Part shown: positions 24,748 through 31,522 of the stretch, in pieces | Layout: each line of letters opens with the position of its first letter | How positions within the stretch are numbered: the stretch's first letter is position 1 | Origin: Clostridiales bacterium UBA1742 | Lineage (GTDB): Bacteria; Bacillota; Clostridia; TANB77; CAG-508 | DNA: 31,522 nt | Direction: 5' to 3' | Assembly (NCBI GenBank): GCA_002314935.1 | Contig: DCHW01000011.1 | Span: forward strand, 1 to 31,522 | Notes under the pieces: model-generated | What the model was told of the DNA's origin: nothing | Databases searched by the model: none | Seen by the model: only the letters and a program-made list of their open reading frames with translations | Program-made: the position numbers and the translations under genes

Positions 24748-25962
24748 TTGGAAGATTTTGAGAAAAAAAATAATAATTATAAAATAATAATGCTTGTTTT
24801 AATAACAGCGTTTATAACTTTTATGGTAACATCAATATCATTTTATAATTACTACGTAAAATCTGGAAAAGGAATAACAGAGGCAATTGTAAATAATGAC
24901 ATTGAGATATCAAATCAAACAACAGAGCTAGACACAAAAATTGAAGTTTTAAAGAAATGTTTAGAAAACAGTTATTTAGGAGATATAAATGAAGAAAATT
25001 TAATAAGTTCTGCATTAAAAGGATATGTAAATGGACTTGGTGATACATATACAGAGTATTTAACCAAAGAAGAATATGATGAATTAATGATAAGTGTTAA
25101 TGGAAATTATGTTGGGATAGGTATATATATGACAAAAGATAAAAATGATAATGTACTTATACTTATGCCAATCGAAGGTTCTCCAGCTGAAGAAGTAGGA
25201 TTACAAACAGGAGATATAATTACAAAAGTGAATGGTGAAGAATGTAATACAATGGATTTAAACATTGTTGCAACAAAAGTAAAAGGTGAAGAAGGAACAA
25301 CAGTTGAGTTAGAAATTTTAAGAGGTACAGAAACATTTACTAAAACAATTACTAGAAGAAGTGTTGTTATTAAAGATATGGAATCTAAGGTATTAGATGG
25401 AAATATTGGATATATAAAAATCTTGTCTTTTGATGATGGATGTGGAAATGAATTTAAAGAAAAACTAACTGAATTAAAGTCTAAAGGAATAAAATCATTA
25501 ATAATTGATGTACGTGACAATGGTGGAGGAGTTGTAGCAGATGCAATAGAAATAGCTGATATGCTTACTCCTAAAGATGTTGATTTAATGTTAACAATAG
25601 ATAAAAATGAAAAGCAAACAATTACTAAATCAGAAGAAGAAAGTTTTATTAATGGAATGAATGTAGTAATACTTACAAATGAAAATTCTGCTAGTGCATC
25701 TGAAATTTTAGTAGGAGCATTAAAAGATAATAATGTAGCAAAAGTTGTTGGAACTACTTCGTTTGGAAAAGGAGTAATGCAGGAAATTATTCCACTAAAT
25801 TCTTCAATTGGGGGAGCTTTAAAAGTTACAATACAAGAGTTTAGGACACCAAATGGAAATGTTATAAATAAAAAAGGTATCGAACCAGATGTTGTGATTG
25901 AAGAAGCCAATGATACGACAGAAGATGTTCAACTTAATAAGGCAATTGAATTAGTTAAATAA
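24748..25962 (+). CDS. CtpA-like S41 carboxy-terminal processing protease
   Basis: This 404-residue membrane-anchored protease has one N-terminal membrane segment (about 9-30), a PDZ domain (about 110-190, ENYVGIG-type NGNYVGIGIYM and GSPAEEVGLQTGDII) and an S41 catalytic domain. The nucleophile Ser lies in NENSASASE and the Lys in TSFGKGVMQE, the Ser-Lys dyad of CtpA/CtpB. TTG 24748 has GGAGG 8 bases upstream; the earlier TTG 24733 overlaps that site. As the last gene of the ftsEX cluster it may regulate the hydrolases, as related Ctp proteases do, or act in sporulation signalling like CtpB. Confidence 0.93.
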   Translation: MEDFEKKNNNYKIIMLVLITAFITFMVTSISFYNYYVKSGKGITEAIVNNDIEISNQTTELDTKIEVLKKCLENSYLGDINEENLISSALKGYVNGLGDTYTEYLTKEEYDELMISVNGNYVGIGIYMTKDKNDNVLILMPIEGSPAEEVGLQTGDIITKVNGEECNTMDLNIVATKVKGEEGTTVELEILRGTETFTKTITRRSVVIKDMESKVLDGNIGYIKILSFDDGCGNEFKEKLTELKSKGIKSLIIDVRDNGGGVVADAIEIADMLTPKDVDLMLTIDKNEKQTITKSEEESFINGMNVVILTNENSASASEILVGALKDNNVAKVVGTTSFGKGVMQEIIPLNSSIGGALKVTIQEFRTPNGNVINKKGIEPDVVIEEANDTTEDVQLNKAIELVK

Positions 25963-25973
25963 TATATAATTAA

Positions 25974-26006
25974 AAAAATTCTAACATTTTTAGTTAGAAT
26001 TTTTTT
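25974..26006 (+). terminator. Terminator of the ftsEX-ctp operon
   Basis: AAAAATTCTAAC (25974-25985) pairs with GTTAGAATTTTT (25993-26004) around a 7-base loop, followed by more T. Confidence 0.9.
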
Positions 26007-26030
26007 ATTGTATAATTAGTCAAAAAATGT

Positions 26031-26058
26031 TTGATTATATATAAAATTATGATATACT
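26031..26058 (+). promoter_or_regulatory. Promoter of the SH3/hydrolase-like and mltG genes
   Basis: TTGATT (26031-26036) and TATACT (26053-26058) are 16 bases apart, 39 bases before the TTG start. Confidence 0.5.
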
Positions 26059-26097
26059 TAAGCATATGTTGATAGTGATTTATAGAGGTGAGTATAT

Positions 26098-27216
26098 TTG
26101 GCAAAAATAAAAATTAATAAATTAAAATTTATAAGAAATATTTCAATTTGTATAATAGCAGTAATTTTAGTAGCAATAATTTTAAATATTACACCAGGAT
26201 ATAAAAGAGATAAATATGGAGATGTTGTAAATTTAGTTTTAAATGAAAAAAATATTACAGAGAAACTAAAAAACGATATTTATTTAAGCGAAAAAGGAGT
26301 TATATATTTATCTAAAACTGATGTAAAAGAATTATTTGATGAAAATATATATTATGATGAAAGGTATAATCAAATTATAACAACATCAGATACAAAAGTT
26401 GCAAATATTGCAATAAATAATAAGCAAATAACTGTAAATGATTCAACTGTTGATATGTTAGAACCTGTAATTAAAATAAATGATGAAATATATATACCAA
26501 TTTCAGATATGACTTTAATATATAATATTGAGGTTAAGTATATTAAAGAGAAAAACATAGTTATTATAGATAACTTAGATAAAGGAATGATTAAAGCGGA
26601 TATAGCCGAGGATACAGAAATAAGATATAAACCTAGAACATTGTCAAAAATTGTTGGCGAATTAAAAACAGGAGATGCTATTAGTTGTTTTTATACAACA
26701 AGCAAAGGCTGGAGAGAAATAAGGACAGAAGATGGAATTGTTGGCTATGTAAAAGCTAACAAAATTACAAATGAGTATATTTTGAGACAAGATATGAAAG
26801 AAAAAAATGATGCAAAAGAAATTTCAATTTATACAGATAATGATGGTCAAAAATATGTTGATAATGAAAAAATAGAATTTGTAAATTTATATAGTAATAA
26901 AGAAGTAACAGATGATTTAAAAATTTGGTTAAGTGTTAAAACTGATATTTTGGAAAGTGTATCAGAGAATTTGTTAGAAGATTATAAAAAGAGAACATGC
27001 TTAATAGATGAAATAGTTAATAATGCTATTTTAAATAAAGCTACTGTAGTAAATATTGAGTGTAATGGAAATGAAAGTCAAGAAATAAAAAAGAGATTTA
27101 TAATTGAACTTGCTCCAAAATTAAGAGAAATTGGTATTTCTACAAGTATTGTATTAAAAGAAGAAAATAAAGATGATTATTTAAAAATTGTAGATTATAT
27201 AGTAACAGATATGTAA
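26098..27216 (+). CDS. Membrane-anchored protein: Cu-amine-oxidase-N-like, SH3, truncated GH18-like
   Basis: This 372-residue protein has an N-terminal membrane anchor (about 12-31), a copper amine oxidase N-terminal-like beta region (about 60-165, with EPVIKINDEIYIPISDM), a bacterial SH3 domain (about 170-220, IRYKPRTLSKIVGELKTGD..GWREIRTEDGIVGYVKA) and a C-terminal alpha/beta piece (about 255-372). That last part recalls GH18 spore and wall hydrolases but is too short for a full barrel and lacks the DxxDxDxE motif. It probably binds the wall without cleaving it. TTG 26098 follows GAGGTG. It lies 15 bases before mltG. Confidence 0.75.
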   Translation: MAKIKINKLKFIRNISICIIAVILVAIILNITPGYKRDKYGDVVNLVLNEKNITEKLKNDIYLSEKGVIYLSKTDVKELFDENIYYDERYNQIITTSDTKVANIAINNKQITVNDSTVDMLEPVIKINDEIYIPISDMTLIYNIEVKYIKEKNIVIIDNLDKGMIKADIAEDTEIRYKPRTLSKIVGELKTGDAISCFYTTSKGWREIRTEDGIVGYVKANKITNEYILRQDMKEKNDAKEISIYTDNDGQKYVDNEKIEFVNLYSNKEVTDDLKIWLSVKTDILESVSENLLEDYKKRTCLIDEIVNNAILNKATVVNIECNGNESQEIKKRFIIELAPKLREIGISTSIVLKEENKDDYLKIVDYIVTDM

Positions 27217-27231
27217 GAGAGGATAAAACAT

Positions 27232-28335
27232 ATGAAAAAGGATAAATTAAATAAAATAATAATAATTGGAATAGCTGTTATAACAGTTTTAATTATAATT
27301 GCGTTAAGTTGGTATTTAATTTCAATAAAGTCTGTAAAAAGAATGAAAAAAAATTCGAAAGAAGCAGCTGAATCTATAGAAATAACTATTCCTTTAGGTA
27401 CAGGAAAATCTGAAATTGCAGATTTATTGGAAGAAAATAAATTAATAAAAAGTAAATTAGCATTTAAAATATATGTTAAGTTAAACAAGGTTTCGAATTT
27501 TCAAGCTGGAACATATTATTTAAATCAATATATGAATATAAAAGAAATATGTAACACTTTGCAAACAGGAATTATGTATGATCCAAATCAAATAAATATT
27601 ACATATATAGAGGGGAAAAATATAAGGAATTTAGCAAAAGTAATTGCAGAAAAAACAAATAATACAGAAGAAGATGTTTTTAATAAATTAAAAGATAAAG
27701 ATTATATAAATGAATTAATAGAAAAATATTGGTTTTTATCTAATGATATTAAAAATAAAGATATTTATTATTCACTTGAAGGATATTTATTTCCTGATAC
27801 ATATACAATTACAAATGAAGATGCAACAGTAGAAGAAATATTTGAAAAAATGTTAGATAGAATGGATAATGTATTAAGTGAATATAAAAATGAAATAGAA
27901 AATAGTGAATATTCATTACATGAAATATTGACTATAGCATCTATAATTGAAACTGAATCAACAACAGAAGAAAGTAGAAAAGATGTTGCAAGTGTTATAT
28001 ATAACAGATTAAATAAGGGGATGGCAATACAAAGTGATGTTACAACATATTATGCAATTAAGGTTGATGTTGATGAAAGAGACTTATATCAAAAAGAAAT
28101 AGATGCATATAATGCATATAATACAAGAGGGCCAAATATGGAAGGGAAATTACCTGTTGGACCAATTGCTTCTGTAAGTAAAACAAGTATAGAAGCTGCT
28201 CTTAAACCAAACAATACAAAATATTTATATTTTATAGCAGATAAAAATGGGAAAACATATTTTACAAAAACAAATGATGAACATAACGAGAAAATTAATG
28301 AACTTAAGTCTAGTGGCTTGTGGTTTGAATATTAG
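27232..28335 (+). CDS. mltG: Endolytic murein transglycosylase MltG (YceG)
   Basis: MltG cuts nascent glycan strands and terminates their growth at the membrane. The 367-residue protein has a membrane segment (about 7-29), a LysM-like region (about 45-130, PLGTGKSEIADLLEENKLI) and the YceG catalytic domain. The catalytic Glu is in LTIASIIETES, followed by VASVIYNRLNKGMAIQSDVTTYYA and LPVGPIASVSKTSIEAALKP, ending with YLYFIADKNGKTYF. GAGAGGAT precedes ATG 27232. It is the second gene of the operon starting at 26098. Confidence 0.95.
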   Translation: MKKDKLNKIIIIGIAVITVLIIIALSWYLISIKSVKRMKKNSKEAAESIEITIPLGTGKSEIADLLEENKLIKSKLAFKIYVKLNKVSNFQAGTYYLNQYMNIKEICNTLQTGIMYDPNQINITYIEGKNIRNLAKVIAEKTNNTEEDVFNKLKDKDYINELIEKYWFLSNDIKNKDIYYSLEGYLFPDTYTITNEDATVEEIFEKMLDRMDNVLSEYKNEIENSEYSLHEILTIASIIETESTTEESRKDVASVIYNRLNKGMAIQSDVTTYYAIKVDVDERDLYQKEIDAYNAYNTRGPNMEGKLPVGPIASVSKTSIEAALKPNNTKYLYFIADKNGKTYFTKTNDEHNEKINELKSSGLWFEY

Positions 28336-28340
28336 AACAA

Positions 28341-28381
28341 ATGATGAACAAGATAACTTTAAATTTTATCTTGTTCATCAT
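28341..28381 (+). terminator. Long hairpin after mltG
   Basis: ATGATGAACAAGATAA (28341-28356) pairs perfectly with 28366-28381, a 16-bp stem with a 9-base loop. An A-run rather than a T-run follows, so it may stabilise the mRNA end instead of being a classical terminator. Confidence 0.55.
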
Positions 28382-28400
28382 AAAAAAATTAAAAAAGATA

Positions 28401-28430
28401 TTGACAACAATAGTATAACAGTAGTATAAT
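28401..28430 (+). promoter_or_regulatory. Promoter of tRNA-Leu
   Basis: A perfect TTGACA (28401-28406) and a perfect TATAAT (28425-28430) are 18 bases apart, 35 bases before the tRNA. Confidence 0.85.
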
Positions 28431-28465
28431 ACAAAATGTCGTAAGACAATGCCAGTTATTTAAAT

Positions 28466-28553
28466 GCAGATGTGGCGGAACTGGCAGACGCACAGGACTT
28501 AAAATCCTGCGGTTGAATAAACCGTGCCGGTTCGATTCCGGCCATCTGCACCA
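28466..28553 (+). tRNA. tRNA-Leu (anticodon TAA)
   Basis: This is an 88-base class II tRNA. The acceptor arms GCAGATG and CATCTGC match. The anticodon stem CAGGA/TCCTG encloses the loop CTTAAAA with anticodon TAA. A variable arm and GGTTCGATTCC T-arm are present, and the CCA end is encoded. It has its own promoter and terminator. Confidence 0.97.
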
Positions 28554-28560
28554 AATAAAA

Positions 28561-28586
28561 AATGTAGCATAAGCTACATTTTTTTT
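28561..28586 (+). terminator. Terminator of tRNA-Leu
   Basis: AATGTAGC pairs with GCTACATT around ATAA, then a run of T. Confidence 0.9.
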
Positions 28587-28690
28587 AATAAGAAAAAAGT
28601 AGGACTCGAAAAGGAGTGCACCCAAGTTTCGAGCTGGACAGGAGCCATCCGAAACGAAGGGGAAAATATATAATACTACAGAAAATTTAT

Positions 28691-28812
28691 TTGACAATTC
28701 TTAATTATCTATGCATAATAAATATAGGAAATGACAAATCCACAAACGTGGTTTTGCCAAGTAAAATGAGAAAATTCACATCGACCTAGCAAAGTACAGA
28801 TGTGAATTTTTT
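28691..28812 (+). ncRNA. Possible small RNA gene after tRNA-Leu
   Basis: TTGACA (28691-28696) and CATAAT (28714-28719) are 17 bases apart. About 90 bases of non-coding sequence follow, with a short CCAC/GTGG hairpin near 28740, and then a strong terminator: AAAATTCACATC (28771-28782) with GATGTGAATTTT (28799-28810) and further T. Promoter plus terminator without an ORF suggests a small RNA. It could instead be a leftover leader. Confidence 0.5.
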
Positions 28813-29079
28813 ATTTATGTAGTTGCTTATCAACCCAGTTCTTATACAGCCTGACGTCCCCAATGGCACATAGTAATTAGCTTTAAACATTATTTTGTTG
28901 AAATATGAAATAATTTGTAAATAATTATTGAATTTTGAATGATTTTATACTTAATAAGTTTTTAGGTACTACTGCTTTGATAGAATTAATTGTTTAACTT
29001 GCAATTAATGTTTTAGTAATAGTATTTGTTAATAATTTCTGTTACAGTTTCTTTGTATTTACTATCAACATTTAGGGAT
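28813..29079. other. AT-rich spacer without recognisable features
   Basis: Together with 28587-28690 (which holds a GC-richer stretch with a CTCGAAA/TTTCGAG pairing near 28605-28640), this completes a non-coding interval between the tRNA and the minus-strand genes. I see no ORF, promoter pair or repeat in 28813-29079. Confidence 0.5.
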
Positions 29080-29520
29080 TTATTTACCAAATAATTTTTT
29101 TAGTCTATTTAATATTTTTATAAAAAAAGATTCTTTATATGGTATAAGTTCCATATCTTTATGAACAGATTCATAATTATTGTTAATATTATTTTTTTTA
29201 TTTTTAAATAGATCATCTGAATTATAAATGGGATATTTTATTAATATCTCTTTATTATTCAAATCTATTTTTTTATATTTGTATAAATTATAAAATTCAT
29301 CAGATGAAATAAGTTTTTTATATATAGTGTCAATTTGGTTATCTAATATTCCAATATCCTGTAAAACCATATAGGCATCATTTTTGTTCATTTTAAAAAA
29401 ACAGGTTTCATCATTCAAAATATTTTTGATTATTTCATTTCGTTTGTAACTTTTATTTATTTTCTTTAAATAGAGAATATTCGAATCATTAATTAATCTT
29501 AATTCGCTTAATTGAGTCAT
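29080..29520 (-). CDS. Hypothetical protein, second gene of a minus-strand pair
   Basis: I do not recognise this 146-residue protein. It is rich in Lys, Asn and Ile, mostly helical by appearance, without a signal peptide or membrane segment; it ends in a basic segment (FFIKILNRLKKLFGK). Its ATG overlaps the stop of the upstream gene by 4 bases, so the two are translationally coupled. It may be a partner or immunity-type companion of that gene, which is inference from position only. Confidence 0.65.
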   Translation of the reverse strand: MTQLSELRLINDSNILYLKKINKSYKRNEIIKNILNDETCFFKMNKNDAYMVLQDIGILDNQIDTIYKKLISSDEFYNLYKYKKIDLNNKEILIKYPIYNSDDLFKNKKNNINNNYESVHKDMELIPYKESFFIKILNRLKKLFGK

Positions 29521-31229
29521 TCTATTACCTCCCTGTCTATTCCAGGAAGTTTATGCTTTTCACTTTCGTATATTAATTCTCCTGAATTTAATCTAACAAT
29601 AATATCTTCTTCAGAACAAGTTGTCAAATTTAATGTATCTGTATCTATTAGATAAACTCCTTTTGAAAAAATTTCACTTTTTTCCTGTTTTGGTTGTCTT
29701 AATAAAATATGTCTTTTATATTTTTTACTACAATCATTTTCTTTTTGTAGTTCTCCTAAATAAGCTCGTTCTAATTTTGTATCTCCAAAATAGTTAGTTT
29801 TTCCAATTCCCCATAATGTTTGGGCAAATTCATTTCCAAATATATGATTTGATTTCATAATTTCTAATAATGATTGTAATTTTAGAGTAATATCATTTGG
29901 TATATCTTGTTCTTGTGGAATGCTCTTTAATTCCTGAACATATTCTTTTATAGACTGAGGTTTCTTACCTAATACTTGGGGATAAACTTTATCTAGTGCT
30001 TGTTCTATAAGTCCTTCTCTATCAGAAATAGTCTTTACACCTTTTAGTTTTATACCATTTTTGGCTTTCATTAAATCATTTGTAGAATCTTTGTCAGAAG
30101 CAACATTTATGGCTTCTACAGTTGCAGATACATTTTCGGTATAAAAGCCAGCCAAAGCATGTCCTTCGTTCGCGCCTTCTAAAATCATTACTGCTGTTAT
30201 GTCACCATCAAGTTCATTTATTAATTTTGTATACATTCTAGAAAAATCATAACAAGTAATTTTATCACCAGGTATTAATCCCTCTAAATGATCTTTTGAA
30301 AATGTAGATTCATAATTAACTTTATTTAATTTATCTCTGTACAAATAACCTTCATCATAAGAGAATATAGTACACATTTTGCAATATATATACATAGCTT
30401 GTTCTTCTAAAGATAAACCTTGAGGTATATCTGCAAAAATGGCTTCACGAATTTCTGGTGTTATTTTCCAACCAGGTTCATCTCCATCTCTAATGACAAT
30501 ATCTAGAATATTAGGCCATCTTGAAAATGTATAACTAGGATTTACATATCTATCTATGTTTATTTCATCAAATATTTGAGAATATCTATTTTTTAATTCT
30601 TCCAAATTTGTTATAAAAAAATTACTTGAAATACAATTTTTATTACTTAAATTTCCACTAGCATCTTTGTTACCAAAAATTTGTCCAAGATGCTTTAAAT
30701 ATTCATTTCTAGAAATTTCTTGACCATCTATAGCAAAAGTTTTAGAGTTGTTACTATAGTCAAAAAATTTAGAAAGCATATCATCACTTGATAATATTTC
30801 AAATATTTTATCTAATAATATTGGATTGACATCATTTGTACTTGAATATAGGTTTTTAAAACTTGATAAATCTCGAGAGCATATCATCTTATTAATTCTA
30901 GAATATTCTAATGAATCCGTAGGATAATTTTTTAACATATTTTGACATTCTTGTAATATTTGATACATTGAAAAATTAGTACCACCATAATAGCTTCTAC
31001 CTGTAAAATTTCCAGACTCATCATATGTTTGTTCTAATCCCAATTGAATAGGATTATCAGGCATTTCACATCCATCGGTTATATAATGAAAATGTAATGA
31101 TTCTATAGTTTTATCACTTGGTATCATGTTTTTTATTAATAAATTATACTGTTCTTCTGGCAATGATAAAATTGTGTTTATTCCATCTATCATACGATTA
31201 ATTTCTTCTTTTGAAGATATTATATTCAT
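29517..31229 (-). CDS. Large protein with possible transglutaminase/papain-like centre
   Basis: This 570-residue protein belongs to no family I can name. There is no signal peptide. In the middle, residues about 285-380 resemble a transglutaminase-like cysteine-protease fold: a helix YIYCKMCTIFSYD, then ITCYDFSRMYTKLINEL with Cys326, then EGANEGHALAGFY with His357, then an acidic candidate (Glu372 or Asp379). This gives the Cys-His-Asp order of the superfamily. The rest is unassigned. AGGAGG lies 5 bases before the ATG (complement of 31227-31229). It heads an operon with the 146-residue gene. It could be a peptidase, a host-directed effector or a toxin; sequence alone does not decide. Confidence 0.6.
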   Translation of the reverse strand: MNIISSKEEINRMIDGINTILSLPEEQYNLLIKNMIPSDKTIESLHFHYITDGCEMPDNPIQLGLEQTYDESGNFTGRSYYGGTNFSMYQILQECQNMLKNYPTDSLEYSRINKMICSRDLSSFKNLYSSTNDVNPILLDKIFEILSSDDMLSKFFDYSNNSKTFAIDGQEISRNEYLKHLGQIFGNKDASGNLSNKNCISSNFFITNLEELKNRYSQIFDEINIDRYVNPSYTFSRWPNILDIVIRDGDEPGWKITPEIREAIFADIPQGLSLEEQAMYIYCKMCTIFSYDEGYLYRDKLNKVNYESTFSKDHLEGLIPGDKITCYDFSRMYTKLINELDGDITAVMILEGANEGHALAGFYTENVSATVEAINVASDKDSTNDLMKAKNGIKLKGVKTISDREGLIEQALDKVYPQVLGKKPQSIKEYVQELKSIPQEQDIPNDITLKLQSLLEIMKSNHIFGNEFAQTLWGIGKTNYFGDTKLERAYLGELQKENDCSKKYKRHILLRQPKQEKSEIFSKGVYLIDTDTLNLTTCSEEDIIVRLNSGELIYESEKHKLPGIDREVIE

Positions 31230-31522
31230 TTGTACCTCCTAATAAGAATAATTACAATTTAAATACATTATTACATAAATAACTATTTTTTACAATATTA
31301 GAATTACAATTGTTAACTTATTTTGATTTAAATTTCAATTCTTGTATAGCTTTATCTATCAAATAAATCTGTTTTGTAGATAATCCTTGTTTAAAGTAAA
31401 TATGTATTAAAAAACAGATTATAATAAAATAAAAATGATTTTTAAAAATTACAAGTTCAAAATTGAAAAATTTACGATTAGGCATATAATTAAACTAAAA
31501 AATATAGGTTTAAAATAGATAT
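31230..31522. other. AT-rich end of window upstream of the minus-strand operon
   Basis: No conserved gene is visible. On the minus strand TTGTAA followed by TAATAAT about 16 bases later is a weak promoter candidate for the operon. A 55-codon minus-strand ORF (31318-31485) exists but has no ribosome site. Confidence 0.4.

Noticed and set aside
25107..25910. 267-codon antisense ORF across the S41 protease
   Set aside because: The sense strand encodes a clear CtpA-like protein. The antisense product is a Ser/Thr/Phe-rich shadow.
28389..28697. Minus-strand ORF across the tRNA-Leu gene
   Set aside because: It is a translation of the tRNA and its terminator, a common artefact.
31318..31485. 55-codon minus-strand ORF near the window end
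   Set aside because: It has a hydrophobic segment but no ribosome site and no recognisable similarity; too weak to call a gene.

Overview
The window is a chromosomal segment of a very AT-rich, spore-forming Firmicute (class Clostridia, probably an uncultured gut-type lineage). The evidence is Spo0A, a SpoIVFA/SpoIVFB-like pair, strong AGGAGG ribosome sites, TTGACA/TATAAT promoters, ATA/AGA/TTA-rich codon use and clostridial prepilin-like/BspA surface proteins. No rRNA, CRISPR array, insertion sequence or prophage was seen.

Layout. 1-1100: a small Cys-rich ORF with its own promoter and terminator, then a class D-like sortase. 1155-8053: a CorC/HlyC-type membrane protein, a PLP-dependent methionine-gamma-lyase-like protein, a BaiN/HI0933 flavoprotein, a YigZ/IMPACT protein, spo0A, a Tim44-like zinc-ribbon protein and, convergent, an acyl-ACP thioesterase. 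8178-12520: a U32/RlhA-like protein, a small membrane protein, then spoIVFA-like (LytM) and spoIVFB-like (M50) genes. 12555-16202: two prepilin-like/BspA LRR surface proteins with recent DNA duplications. 16389-17422: rpsF-ssb-rpsR. 17504-20162: a split transketolase with a PHP phosphoesterase gene between its halves. 20163-20650: two tandem homologous small RNA genes. 20716-25962: ftsE-ftsX, two LytM/coiled-coil hydrolases and a CtpA-like S41 protease, a division and cell-wall cluster. 26098-28335: an SH3/degenerate hydrolase protein and mltG. 28466-28553: tRNA-Leu(TAA), followed by a possible small RNA. 29080-31229: a minus-strand two-gene accessory operon with a possible papain/transglutaminase-like protein.

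The outstanding observation is a systematic recoding signal. Six genes are broken in the ordinary reading, at seven places in total (3767, 9048, 11665, 12376, 12876, 17558, 17865). Every break is an in-frame CGG triplet, and in every case the conserved protein is restored by skipping the C and reading the following GGN as glycine. These seven are the only in-frame CGG triplets in any recognisable conserved gene of the window, whereas about thirty CGG strings that straddle codon boundaries cause no break. CGT, CGC and CGA are used normally as arginine. This looks like obligatory +1 frameshifting, or quadruplet decoding of CGGN as glycine, at an unassigned CGG codon. It does not look like gene decay or random sequencing error. 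The affected genes include transketolase (twice) and both members of the SpoIVF pair, so the recoding would be needed for central metabolism and sporulation. CDS coordinates below span the whole recoded genes.
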